Of a stretch of 56,599 bases of DNA, positions 17,822 to 25,321 are shown piece after piece. A program made the translations under genes and the position numbers. Positions within the stretch are counted from its first letter, which is position 1, and every line of letters begins with the position of its first letter. The stretch comes from Levilactobacillus mulengensis (GTDB taxonomy: Bacteria > Bacillota > Bacilli > Lactobacillales > Lactobacillaceae), in NCBI RefSeq assembly GCF_003946045.1, contig NZ_RHNW01000016.1, positions 1 to 56,599 of the forward strand, written 5' to 3'. The notes under the pieces are model-generated. The model saw nothing but the letters and a program-made list of their open reading frames with translations. It did no database searches and was not told where the DNA came from.

Positions 17822-18261
17822 TATTGGTCACTATCTCCTTCATCGCTCTGGTTAAACAGGTTATCAGGGTCGACCTGTTGCGCCGTCTTTTCGGGAATGA
17901 CGCCTTCCACGTGAACGTTAACTTCACGCAAGTCGAGGTCCGTCATGAACAACAATTGTTGCTTCACGTTATCTTGAATGGCCAAGGCAACCTTAGGCAC
18001 CGCTACCCCGTAATCCAAGTAAACGTAAACGTCAACCGCTAATTCGTCGCCATCAAAGACCAGCTTAACGCCCTTACCATGTTGTTCTTTACGACCCAAC
18101 AGTTCGGTGACGCTATTTGCTAAAGAACCCCGCATCCGTGCGACGCCTTCGGTTTGACTAGCCGCAATGCCGACGATAATTTCGAGGACTTGCGGTGCCA
18201 CTTCGATCTTACCCAAAGCGGGTTCCTTTGATTCTAAAATGATATTAGTATCTTCCGCCAT
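17821..18261 (-). CDS. Asp23/Gls24 family envelope stress protein (YqhY-type)
   Basis: The 146-residue protein belongs to the Asp23/Gls24 family, whose members lie under the membrane and respond to cell-envelope or alkaline stress. It has the typical LGKIEVAPQVLEIIVGIAAS start, ARMRGSLANSV and the repeated beta-hairpin LAVDVYVYLDYGVAVPKVA. The efp-yqhY-nusB order is shared with Bacillus, where yqhY is linked to acetyl-CoA carboxylase control. The exact role here is not known. Confidence 0.92.
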   Translation of the reverse strand: MAEDTNIILESKEPALGKIEVAPQVLEIIVGIAASQTEGVARMRGSLANSVTELLGRKEQHGKGVKLVFDGDELAVDVYVYLDYGVAVPKVALAIQDNVKQQLLFMTDLDLREVNVHVEGVIPEKTAQQVDPDNLFNQSDEGDSDQ

Positions 18262-18300
18262 TCGTTGACCCTCCCTTACTGATTAAACGTGTGTGAAAAC

Positions 18301-18861
18301 TTAGGCACGGGAAATGTACGTACCGTCAGTTGAGTTGATGGAGAGCTTGTCGCCTTCGTTAACGAAGAATGGCACTTGAACGACTAAGCCAGTGTTCATG
18401 GTAGCAGGCTTGGAACCACCAGAAGCGGTGTTCCCCTTGATACCTGGTTCCGTAGCAACAACTTCCAAGACAACCGTGTTTGGTACTTCGATACCGAGAA
18501 CTTCGGAACCGTATTGAACCAAGTCAACGTTCATGTTTTCTTGTAAGTATGGGAGTTGTGCCTTGATCTGTTCATCTGGCACTTCGATTTGTTCGAAGTT
18601 GTCAGTGTCCATGAAGACCCGGTTACTACCATCTTCGTACAGGTATTGCATCGAACGCGTTTGGATATCAGCGCGTTCCATCTTAGCACCGGCACGGAAA
18701 GTCTTTTCTTGAACGGCACCCGTCCGTAAATTCTTAAGCTTTGAACGAACGAAAGCGCCACCTTTACCAGGCTTAACGTGTTGGAACTCAATGATGCGCC
18801 AGATTGCGTGATCGACTTCGATCGTTAAACCGTTTTTAAAATCAGCAGTAGAAATTGCCAT
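18301..18861 (-). CDS. efp: Translation elongation factor P
   Basis: EF-P relieves ribosome stalling at polyproline stretches. The 186 residues form the usual three beta-barrels, with [20 protein letters not shown] at the start and [18 protein letters not shown] at about residues 28-45. The tip lysine that is modified in other bacteria falls in PGKGGAF. The C-terminal signature [20 protein letters not shown] is intact. AGGAGG precedes ATG. Codons are strongly biased, as expected for a highly expressed gene. Confidence 0.97.
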   Translation of the reverse strand: MAISTADFKNGLTIEVDHAIWRIIEFQHVKPGKGGAFVRSKLKNLRTGAVQEKTFRAGAKMERADIQTRSMQYLYEDGSNRVFMDTDNFEQIEVPDEQIKAQLPYLQENMNVDLVQYGSEVLGIEVPNTVVLEVVATEPGIKGNTASGGSKPATMNTGLVVQVPFFVNEGDKLSINSTDGTYISRA

Positions 18862-18893
18862 AATGTGTCAGCCTCCTAAAATATGTCCTCTTT

Positions 18894-18923
18894 ATAATAT
18901 CAATTCTTACCCATAAAAAGCAA
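18894..18923 (-). promoter_or_regulatory. Candidate efp promoter
   Basis: TTGCTT (18918-18923), an 18-base spacer and TATTAT (18894-18899) lie on the minus strand about 30 bases before the efp start codon, between pepP and efp. Confidence 0.55.
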
Positions 18924-18937
18924 GATAGGTGAGTCAC

Positions 18938-20002
18938 TTACAGAATAATTAAATTTCTCGGGACGGTTGTCAGGGTCTCGTGACCCGTTGCCGTCACCAA
19001 TAAATCGTCTTCAATGCGAATGCCACCCTGACCGGCAAAGTAAACGCCGGGTTCCACGGTGATGACCTCGTTTGGGGCCATCACGTCGGGCCAGCCCCGA
19101 CCAATGTTCGGGCCCTCATGGATATCCAAGCCAATGCCATGGCCCGTGCCGTGAATGAAGGCTGCGCCGTGACCCTGATCGGTCAAATACTGCCGACCAA
19201 TGATGTCCAACTCATCCCCCGTGACGCCGGGTTTAACCGCTGCCATAATCTTTTCCTGAGCGGTCTGCACAGCGTGATAAGCTGCTGTCAAATCAGTCCC
19301 GGGATCTCCCAGGGCCACCGTCCGGGTCACATCAGAGGTGTAGCCATCCACGTAAAAGCCACAATCAATCGTGACCAGTTCACCACTGGCCAGTTGCTTG
19401 TCGCTCGCCTGACCATGTGGCCAAGCCGAACGCGCCCCACTGGCAACGATGGTCCCAAAGCTGGGACCGGTTGCGCCGTGGTCTTGCATCCACCGTTCGA
19501 GCCACTGGGCCGCTTGCCGTTCCGTCATGCCGGGCTTCAACACCTCCAGCAAAGCGAGGACGCCCTCGCTAGTCAGTGCTGTTGCCCGTTTCAAGGCTGC
19601 CAATTCGGCTGGCTCCTTGATTTGGCGGAGCACATCGATGACCCCACTGAGGGGCACGATGTCGGTCATTAAATGCTCATCTAACCATTCAAACTCGGCT
19701 AAGGTTAAACTATCCTCAATTCCTAGTACCGTCGCACCAGCGGCCTCTAACGCGTCATCAACGGCTTGCAAGTAGTCGCGAGTGATGGTTTTCGGCACGT
19801 TGGGCATAGTCGCTGCTAATTCAGACTGGTAACGCGCATCCGTGATAAACACGGCGTCGTGTTCCGTGACCAGCAGGTACCCGTCACCGGGTTCCACACT
19901 GGTCCCAACTAAGTAGCGTTGATTACTGGGTGATGAGACCAAAAAGCTATCGATACTTAACGTGGCAAATTTGGCCTGTAACCGTTCGATTCTAGTTGTC
20001 AT
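18938..20002 (-). CDS. pepP: Xaa-Pro aminopeptidase/dipeptidase (M24 family)
   Basis: A 354-residue cytosolic metallopeptidase that releases or splits residues next to proline. The N-terminal creatinase-like domain (about 1-125) is followed by the pita-bread catalytic domain. The metal ligands are visible in DCGFYVDGYTSDVTRT (two Asp), HGTGHGIGLDIHEGPN (His), EVITVEPGVY (Glu) and IRIEDDLLVT (Glu). The position beside efp matches Bacillus yqhT. Aminopeptidase and dipeptidase specificities cannot be separated from sequence. Confidence 0.9.
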   Translation of the reverse strand: MTTRIERLQAKFATLSIDSFLVSSPSNQRYLVGTSVEPGDGYLLVTEHDAVFITDARYQSELAATMPNVPKTITRDYLQAVDDALEAAGATVLGIEDSLTLAEFEWLDEHLMTDIVPLSGVIDVLRQIKEPAELAALKRATALTSEGVLALLEVLKPGMTERQAAQWLERWMQDHGATGPSFGTIVASGARSAWPHGQASDKQLASGELVTIDCGFYVDGYTSDVTRTVALGDPGTDLTAAYHAVQTAQEKIMAAVKPGVTGDELDIIGRQYLTDQGHGAAFIHGTGHGIGLDIHEGPNIGRGWPDVMAPNEVITVEPGVYFAGQGGIRIEDDLLVTATGHETLTTVPRNLIIL

Positions 20003-20029
20003 AACCCTAGCCTCCTTGATGTTTGGCAG

Positions 20030-20071
20030 AAAAAAGAAGAACTCAAAGCGAATTGGTCTCGCCTCAAGCTC
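20030..20071 (-). terminator. Candidate terminator of the rplU-prp-rpmA transcript
   Basis: On the minus strand GAGCTTGAGGCG pairs with CGCTTTGAGTTC using several G-U pairs, followed by TTCTTTTTT. It lies behind rpmA and before pepP. A second small hairpin, ACGAGG / CCTCGT, precedes it. Confidence 0.6.
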
Positions 20072-20098
20072 TTCAGTCGTTACGAGGAAAACCTCGTG

Positions 20099-20398
20099 TT
20101 ATTTAGCTGCTTCTTCTGCAACTGGGTATACGGATACTTGACGCTTGTCGCGGCCAAGACGTTCGAATTTAACGACGCCAGCAACCTTGGCAAACAAAGT
20201 ATCGTCACCACCGCGGCCTACGTTCAAGCCTGGGTAGATGTGCGTCCCACGTTGGCGGTAAAGGATAGAACCACCGGTAACAGTAGAACCGTCAGCAGCC
20301 TTCGTCCCAAGACGACGACCAGCAGAGTCACGACCGTTAGCAGTAGACCCACCACCTTTATGGTGAGAGAAGAATTGTAAGTTCATGTTCATCAGCAT
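20099..20398 (-). CDS. rpmA: 50S ribosomal protein L27 (with Prp-cleaved N-terminal extension)
   Basis: L27 reaches the peptidyl transferase centre with its N-terminus. The 99-residue precursor begins [20 protein letters not shown]. The extension ending NLQFF is the known Firmicute type that is removed by the Prp protease before or during ribosome assembly, leaving [11 protein letters not shown] at 20398 has GGAGGTG six bases upstream and is preferred to the start three codons earlier. It lies 18 bases behind prp, its own processing protease. Confidence 0.96.
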   Translation of the reverse strand: MLMNMNLQFFSHHKGGGSTANGRDSAGRRLGTKAADGSTVTGGSILYRQRGTHIYPGLNVGRGGDDTLFAKVAGVVKFERLGRDKRQVSVYPVAEEAAK

Positions 20399-20416
20399 AA
20401 GTTTCACCTCCGCAAT

Positions 20417-20755
20417 TTAGTCTTTGGTTTCAGCGAATTGAATGTAATCCGCGTAATTTGTGGCGACATCTCTTAACCCATCCGCAAAACTCTGGAGGAG
20501 TGTTTGTCCCTTTAATTCGGCCGTTGCTTCCAGCTTTGGTGGAAGGTGGACTTCCAGATAACCACCCTCCTGATCACGATTCTCAACCTCTATTGGAATC
20601 TCAGCGATTCGTTGTAGCGCATTGACCGTCGTAATCGCAAGCACCGAGACCGCAGCGCAAACAATGTCTTGACCATACTCACCTGAGTCAGCGTGGCCAG
20701 TGATTTGGAATGAATCGATTCGGTTAGTTCCATGATGGAACGTCGCGTGAATCAT
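20417..20755 (-). CDS. prp: Ribosomal-processing cysteine protease Prp
   Basis: The 112-residue cysteine protease removes the N-terminal extension of L27. The catalytic pair known for this family is visible as His in ITGHADSGEYGQDIVCAAVS (near residues 18-37) and Cys 14 residues later in IVCAAVS. The gene sits between rplU and rpmA, as in staphylococci and Bacillus. The L27 extension NLQFF in the next gene provides the matching substrate. Confidence 0.94.
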   Translation of the reverse strand: MIHATFHHGTNRIDSFQITGHADSGEYGQDIVCAAVSVLAITTVNALQRIAEIPIEVENRDQEGGYLEVHLPPKLEATAELKGQTLLQSFADGLRDVATNYADYIQFAETKD

Positions 20756-20783
20756 CGAGATCGCCTCTCTTTAATCTTTAGGC

Positions 20784-21092
20784 TTAAGCGTTGATAGCAT
20801 CAACGACAACCTTGGTATATGGTTGACGGTGACCCTTCTTCGTATGTTGGCCCTTCTTGGCCTTGTACTTGAAAGTAACAACCTTCTTTTCCAGACCCTG
20901 CTTTTCAACAGTTCCAGTAACGGTTGCACCTGCAACAGTTGGCGTCCCAATCTTAGGCTTGTCACCACCGACAAAGACAACTTGGTCAAAAGTAACCTTT
21001 TCACCAGCTTCAACGTTCAACTTTTCGACGTAAACAGCTTGGCCTGCTTCGACCTTGTACTGCTTGCCGCCAGTTACGATAATTGCGTACAT
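20784..21092 (-). CDS. rplU: 50S ribosomal protein L21
   Basis: The 102-residue protein binds 23S rRNA domain I. It starts [20 protein letters not shown] and ends with the family signature [23 protein letters not shown] at 21092 follows AAGGAGGTG. A longer open frame reaches further upstream but covers the structured L21 leader and is not coding. It is first in the rplU-prp-rpmA operon. Confidence 0.97.
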   Translation of the reverse strand: MYAIIVTGGKQYKVEAGQAVYVEKLNVEAGEKVTFDQVVFVGGDKPKIGTPTVAGATVTGTVEKQGLEKKVVTFKYKAKKGQHTKKGHRQPYTKVVVDAINA

Positions 21093-21210
21093 GTGTGTGC
21101 ACCTCCTTATATATTTAGACTTAGACTCGCCGAAAACAAGTGCTCCGCAAGGCGGAAAACTTACTAACTTGTCCCGAGCGGTTGCAGCTGTGGAAGTCCA
21201 CAAATACAAC
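21093..21210 (-). ncRNA. L21 leader (autoregulatory 5' untranslated structure)
   Basis: The transcript from the promoter at 21217-21245 carries about 118 bases of structured leader. It has a GTGGACTTCCAC hairpin followed by GCTGCAACCGCTCGGGAC and a distal CGGCGAG that can close CTCG pairs, with a GTTTTCCGCC / GGCGGAAAAC-like inner stem. This arrangement matches the conserved L21 leader seen before rplU in Firmicutes, thought to bind free L21. Confidence 0.8.
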
Positions 21211-21216
21211 ATGAAA

Positions 21217-21245
21217 ATTATACTTGATAGGATTTCTTACGTCAA
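21217..21245 (-). promoter_or_regulatory. Sigma-A promoter of rplU-prp-rpmA
   Basis: TTGACG (21240-21245), exactly 17 bases and TATAAT (21217-21222) lie on the minus strand. The -35 box overlaps the TGA stop codon (21242-21244) of the TetR gene, so the regulator gene cannot change its 3' end without changing this ribosomal promoter. Confidence 0.9.
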
Positions 21246-21865
21246 GCTTTTTCTGCACCAATTGGCAAGTCGATTCCGACCGGCGCGAACCAAGCCGCGA
21301 CTGGCGTGACTTCCGGCTTTAATAATTGGCAAAAAGATTGTGCCAAAAATTCTGACCGGTAACGGCGATTGTCATTTAGCCAGTGGTGCACCAACCCGGT
21401 AAAAGCGGTCGCTAAAAAAGCCGTCTGCACATCCAGTGGGGGCTGTTCCCCATCGGGTGCTGGTAGGTGTTGGGCGTAAGCGGTCATTTCCCGCTCAAAG
21501 CGCTGAAGTAGTCGGGGTTGAAACTGCGTGAATTGGGGGTGCAACAAGACCAGTAAGATTTGATGATGTTGGTCAACGTACCGTAACGCCGGTCCCAACG
21601 CAAAACCCGGGGTCGGTTCACCCTCAGGCGTCAGGGTCGTCTTAGCGGCCGCAAACCATTCATCAATGACCTGCTGCTCAGTCTGTTCGAGAAAGTCCAC
21701 CTTGTCCTTATAATGCAGGTAAAAGGTCCCGCGGGTGATCTGGGCCGTCTGAGTCAACTTCTGTACGGAAATCTGCTTCAACGAGTTTTGTTGGAGTAGC
21801 GTACTCAATGCTTGGCGCAGCCGGTCATTCGTCCGGACAACGCGTGGGTCTGTCTGACTGATAAT
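21242..21865 (-). CDS. TetR/AcrR family regulator, possibly with a rare ATT start
   Basis: A one-component DNA-binding repressor. The helix-turn-helix is QISVQKLTQTAQITRGTFYLHYKDK, and the variable C-terminal half binds an unknown ligand. The first conventional start is a TTG at 21808 (188 residues), but it would cut helix 1, whose family-like sequence RTNDRLRQALSTLL lies upstream in frame. An in-frame TGA limits the gene upstream. Between the stop and helix 1 there is no ATG, GTG or TTG. ATT (21863-21865), six bases behind AAGGGAG, or the next codon ATC, would give a complete 207-residue protein. The target genes are not obvious. Confidence 0.7.
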   Translation of the reverse strand: MISQTDPRVVRTNDRLRQALSTLLQQNSLKQISVQKLTQTAQITRGTFYLHYKDKVDFLEQTEQQVIDEWFAAAKTTLTPEGEPTPGFALGPALRYVDQHHQILLVLLHPQFTQFQPRLLQRFEREMTAYAQHLPAPDGEQPPLDVQTAFLATAFTGLVHHWLNDNRRYRSEFLAQSFCQLLKPEVTPVAAWFAPVGIDLPIGAEKA

Positions 21866-21888
21866 GTCTCGCTCCCTTCACTTCTAGA

Positions 21889-21918
21889 AAAAGCTAGTCC
21901 GACTACGAACTAGCTTTT
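21889..21918. promoter_or_regulatory. Perfect 10-bp inverted repeat in the tetR leader
   Basis: AAAAGCTAGT (21889-21898) and ACTAGCTTTT (21909-21918) flank a 10-base loop and are followed by T-rich sequence on both strands. On the tetR strand it resembles a terminator or attenuator between promoter and start codon. It could instead be a TetR operator. Confidence 0.5.
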
Positions 21919-21969
21919 CATTTACCATTCTATTCGTAAACATCATTCATTGGGTTAGGCTAATTGGTT

Positions 21970-22154
21970 CGTTCCCGGCGGCGAGCTCAAAGTGTCCTGC
22001 TGTGGGGGCGGTTCCAGCCTGAGAAGCGGGCTTCCACCTCAACTTTGAGCCAAACAACGGTCTCAAAGGTTGCCCCATGCTCTAAGTAGAGAAAATCGCT
22101 CTACTAAGACCATCGACACAGCTGGTCACTTTGGCCCGCCTCTGGTCACTGACA
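21970..22154 (+). repeat. Structured repeat, long form (copy B)
   Basis: A core copy with apical stem AGTAGAG (22085-22091) / CTCTACT (22099-22105) and basal arms containing CAAAGTG and CACTTTG. It is flanked by GGTTAGGC (21953-21960) and GCCTAACC (22158-22165), an outer arm pair unlike those of other copies. The CGTTCCCGG end faces the tetR start. Confidence 0.85.
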
Positions 22155-22300
22155 TTTGCCTAACCGATTCACTAATTATTGTAATTTTCACGTTAAGCGT
22201 ATCGGACACCAACCATACATAAACAGGCTGGCGTCCGCTGACCAGTACACGTCGCCATCCCCACGCCAACAACTAACCGTTATGGGTGCGGGTCAAACCA

Positions 22301-22494
22301 GTGTCAGCCGCAGGGCTGGTGAAAATGGGCTCAGCCGTGGGAGTTGCCTTAGCGGGTCCCCCGTTTAGGTAACTGCTATCTTTGAGACTCGCTTCTCAGA
22401 GTCTCAAAGTAAGCCTGGAGACCGTCCTTTGGCTCCAGGTGCGCGCCCACAGCGTCACGGCCCATTTTCACCAGCCCGGAAGCGCAGGACAACG
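22301..22494 (+). repeat. Structured repeat, subtype 2, full copy
   Basis: It begins GTGTCAGCCGCAGGGCTGG and ends CACCAGCCCGGAAGC, followed by GCAGGACAACGAC, which is shared in part with the copy at 1-94. Inside are a perfect 11-bp hairpin CTTTGAGACTC / GAGTCTCAAAG (22380-22409) and the hairpin GCCTGGAG / CTCCAGGT (22413-22440) with loop ACCGTC. The right end lies 36 bases behind the dUTPase stop codon. Confidence 0.85.
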
Positions 22495-22519
22495 ACCGTT
22501 TCGAACCAAGCCCAAACCG

Positions 22520-23062
22520 TTAGTAATTGTTGGCTTGGCGGTCGAGATTGACTTGGCGCTTGGCCTCGTACGCGGTCTGAATCTGGTCCTGACTAAACCC
22601 GAAGTCCACGAACCCCCACTTCAGGAACAACCGCCAAGCATGGCGGAAGTCCTCTTGCCGGTGGGAAAAGTGGCTGTTGAACACCATCCGTTTCAGGATC
22701 AAGTATTGTTGGTCCAAGTCCTTAGCCGGCCGACTGTTTTCGAGGGTCGTCAGATCTTCTTCCGTCAACATGATCAGGTGGGTCCAGGTCTTCTTGGCCG
22801 CAACCAGGAAGAAAAAGTCCATGGCGTCCGTGTACTCCGTCAATAGGGTTTCTTCCGGCGTTTGACCAGCATCGGCCTTGCCACGGTGGGTCTTCCAGAC
22901 CTTAAACCATTCCGACGTGTTGGCTACTTCGGCCAGTTCCACGTCGAGGGCCACGTAGGCGTTTTCAATCTGTGACTTCCGGGTCATTTCAATATCTCTG
23001 TCCCGGGTGATCTGCTCATCCAGGGCGATGGATTGTTGCACTAATTTTGCTAACTCTAACAC
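22520..23062 (-). CDS. dut: dUTP diphosphatase, dimeric all-alpha type
   Basis: It hydrolyses dUTP to dUMP and pyrophosphate, keeping uracil out of DNA. This is the MazG-like dimeric dUTPase, not the trimeric one. The first metal-binding motif is VALDVELAEVANTSEWFKVW (about residues 40-60) and the second is EYTDAMDFFFLVA (about 75-90). The GTG start at 23062 has AGGAGG nine bases upstream and gives MLELAKLVQQSIALDEQI, 180 residues; the frame extends seven codons further without a ribosome site. It is the last of three tightly spaced genes. Confidence 0.88.
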   Translation of the reverse strand: MLELAKLVQQSIALDEQITRDRDIEMTRKSQIENAYVALDVELAEVANTSEWFKVWKTHRGKADAGQTPEETLLTEYTDAMDFFFLVAAKKTWTHLIMLTEEDLTTLENSRPAKDLDQQYLILKRMVFNSHFSHRQEDFRHAWRLFLKWGFVDFGFSQDQIQTAYEAKRQVNLDRQANNY

Positions 23063-23075
23063 GTTGGGAATCCTC

Positions 23076-24020
23076 CTAACCAAAGATCAAGGGGTCGGAC
23101 GAGATTTCCAGGTCCGTCAGGTTTTCCAGGTACCAATCACGCATGAATGGGTACTTCAGGAGAACGTCGAACCAGGAAATCTTCTGGTCGTCATCGTGGA
23201 CCGTCAAGACCCACTCTGGTTGGCCTTCCAATTGGTTGTTGAAGATATCGACCACCACGCCGTGTTCCAGCGCGATTTCAGCCCCGTTGCCGTTGACGCC
23301 GTTGGTTAACATGTAGTCTTCCTTGGCGGCCATCACAAACAGACGGTCCACCACGCCAGCTGGCAAGTCCGTTGACCGCACCGCATAGTTTTGGCGGTTG
23401 GCGGCATCTAAAATGTTGAAGTCCACGGAATAGCCGTAGTCTTCCTTCAGATAACGCGCAAAGTCCACGAGAATCTGAACGGATGTCTTCACCGTTTCGG
23501 CAGGCACCGTCTCGTGCAGATCGATGATAAAGAGCTGCGTCAGCGCATGACTGTTGAAGCGGAACATTTTCCGTTCCAAATTCAAGTAGAACAAGGATTG
23601 GCCGGTTGCCCGTTCGCGGTAGTAAACCCCACCGTTTTCAGACGTTTCCACGCGGAAATTAAACGTTCCACGGTCACCCAGTGGCGTTAACTGTTGGGTC
23701 AACTCTTCGCGGTGGTCGCGAGATTGTAAAATGACGTTCTTCCCCTGATCGTGCAGTTCCAGCATCCGGGACATGAATAACAGGTAATAGTCGGCGTTGC
23801 TGTACTGGTGTGGGAAGGTCACGTAGTCGGAATCCAACGTAAAGTCGGCCAGCTCCGTGGCGGCAGAAACCAATTCATCGGGATCCGTCGTCTTGATCAG
23901 TTGGTCCATCAATTTGGTGAACCGCAGTCCCGTTTCCAAGCCATCTTTAATTGCCTCGTTATAGTTGAGTAACCGGCCACTGGTGGTCAATGTCGATGGG
24001 TCATTTTCATTAATCATCAA
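23076..24020 (-). CDS. Conserved-looking protein of unknown function in the dut operon
   Basis: A 314-residue soluble protein I do not recognise. There is no signal peptide, membrane segment or clear nucleotide motif. It contains mixed alpha/beta sequence, with a hydrophobic FIIDLHETVPAETVKTSVQI region near the middle and a Trp/Tyr-rich C-terminus (WFDVLLKYPFMRDWYLENL). Its start overlaps the end of the upstream 292-residue gene by 11 bases, and dut starts 13 bases after its stop. Co-translation suggests that the three products work together or share regulation. Codon use resembles its neighbours. Confidence 0.85.
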   Translation of the reverse strand: MMINENDPSTLTTSGRLLNYNEAIKDGLETGLRFTKLMDQLIKTTDPDELVSAATELADFTLDSDYVTFPHQYSNADYYLLFMSRMLELHDQGKNVILQSRDHREELTQQLTPLGDRGTFNFRVETSENGGVYYRERATGQSLFYLNLERKMFRFNSHALTQLFIIDLHETVPAETVKTSVQILVDFARYLKEDYGYSVDFNILDAANRQNYAVRSTDLPAGVVDRLFVMAAKEDYMLTNGVNGNGAEIALEHGVVVDIFNNQLEGQPEWVLTVHDDDQKISWFDVLLKYPFMRDWYLENLTDLEISSDPLIFG

Positions 24021-24888
24021 CTGTCACCTCGCCCTCGCTCTTGCCTAACAGGCTGTTCAAGTAGTCCGCGTATAGACTCGCATTGTGGGCTTCAAAATGT
24101 TCAAAGTCATCAAAGGCGTCGCGAATACTCTGCTTTTCGTAATTTAAAATCGTATCTTCCTTAGACAAAACCAGAATCTTATCATCGTTTTCCTTGATCG
24201 TCTTGTGAGCGTTCAGGGCTTTTTCGTCCTCGTCCGCCAGCTTGGTCAATTGGTCAATGATCCCCTGACGTTCGTCTTTGAGCTTACCGGAATCCCAAGG
24301 CATGCTGCTCTTGCCACTGTTTTCCTTCAGCTGTTCACGCAGGTCAGCCTTTTGGTTGTCCCGTGTGGTTTGGGCGTCCACCAATTTCTGAAGTTGTTCA
24401 CTTTGACCAGAAATGGATTCGATCTGAGCGGTGTTGAGCCGTTGACCGTGGGCTTCCAAGGCGAATGAATCCTTGAGCTTTTGATATTCCTTTTCGTCGA
24501 ACTCAAACTTCACGTTAATGACGTCTAAGTCGCCAAAGAGACGCCGGTCCCACCAGTTCCCAAAGTAAATGTGGAACAGGCCGGTCGTGTATTCTTCGTA
24601 GTAAAAGAATGGGTAGATGTGCCCCAAGTAATCGATCAGGTTGTCACTTAAGTAGTGGCTGATCTGGGGATGAATATTATCGACCAATTCTGCCAGGTGG
24701 TTCACTGCCCGGGTCGAGCGGGTCTTCTTCACTTCTTGATAGTAACGCACTTGGTCCAGCAATTCGTAAACCTGACGATCATCGCCGTGTTGAACTGCGG
24801 CTTGCAAGGTGCTTAAGTATTCGAGCTTGTTGGCGATTGCCTGTGTTAAGGCATCGGCGGCACTAGCTTGTTGTTCTTGATTTTCCAT
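24010..24888 (-). CDS. Coiled-coil protein of unknown function, first gene of the dut operon
   Basis: A 292-residue soluble protein I do not recognise. The N-terminal 140 residues are rich in aromatic residues (IYPFFYYEEYTTGLFHIYF). Residues about 150-250 are charged and heptad-like (LQKLVDAQTTRDNQKADL; ERQGIIDQLTKLADEDEKAL), as in SbcC- or SMC-type coiled coils, but there is no Walker A or B motif, so it is not an ATPase. It overlaps the 314-residue gene and heads the operon with dut. Confidence 0.85.
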   Translation of the reverse strand: MENQEQQASAADALTQAIANKLEYLSTLQAAVQHGDDRQVYELLDQVRYYQEVKKTRSTRAVNHLAELVDNIHPQISHYLSDNLIDYLGHIYPFFYYEEYTTGLFHIYFGNWWDRRLFGDLDVINVKFEFDEKEYQKLKDSFALEAHGQRLNTAQIESISGQSEQLQKLVDAQTTRDNQKADLREQLKENSGKSSMPWDSGKLKDERQGIIDQLTKLADEDEKALNAHKTIKENDDKILVLSKEDTILNYEKQSIRDAFDDFEHFEAHNASLYADYLNSLLGKSEGEVTVDD

Positions 24889-25051
24889 GGATTATCCCTC
24901 ATTATTCTGATGTTCCCTAGCGCTTGCCGTGAACATTTGGTTATACGTTCATGTTACCAAAAATTGGCCGAGAAAAAAGCAGTTTGCCTGAAGTTTTATG
25001 GGAAAAGCATTAATTTTTTCTCGACCGTTAAAAATTTACCCTGTCACCACG

Positions 25052-25085
25052 AAAAAAGATTCGAGACAGTCGTCCCGAATCTTTA
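25052..25085 (-). terminator. Rho-independent terminator of glnR-glnA
   Basis: On the minus strand AAAGATTCGGGAC pairs with GTCTCGAATCTTT and ends in TTTTTTC. It is the first terminator behind glnA, about 240 bases after the stop codon. The short repeat at 25233-25306 is therefore inside the predicted glnA 3' untranslated region. The sequence between 25086 and 25232 shows no gene. Confidence 0.85.
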
Positions 25086-25232
25086 GGTGATTTAAGTTTT
25101 AAAATGAGGTCTCGCTGACGACCACACCAGCTTTAAAAGACAGTGCGTCCAACAGGAGCAAGTTAACCGATTTCTCTCGTACAGTCATCTGACACAGCAG
25201 TGGCTAGTGACTGTCACCATTGGACTAACCCC

Positions 25233-25306
25233 GTGTCAGCCGCAGGGCTGGGGAAACTGGGCCGGCCGTGGCAGTGACCAGGCCCGGTTTTCACCAGCCC
25301 GGAGGC
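25233..25306 (+). repeat. Structured repeat, short 74-bp form
   Basis: It consists almost only of the outer arms: GTGTCAGCCGCAGGGCTGG, GGAAACTGGGCCGGCC, GTGGCAGTGACCAGGCC and GGTTTTCACCAGCCCGGAGGC. The arms are complementary over about 19 positions. Compared with 49391-49662 the entire core is missing. The GGAGGC end lies 15 bases behind the glnA stop codon. Confidence 0.85.
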
Positions 25307-25321
25307 GGGAACTTAGCCCGT

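Noticed and set aside
20784..21212. N-terminally extended L21 of 142 residues
   Set aside because: The extra 40 codons cover the L21 leader structure and its promoter; the family start MYAII has the ribosome site.
24940..24970. TGAAC...GTTCA upstream of the dut operon as a LexA box
   Set aside because: The half sites are separated by 12 bases instead of four, which does not fit the LexA consensus.
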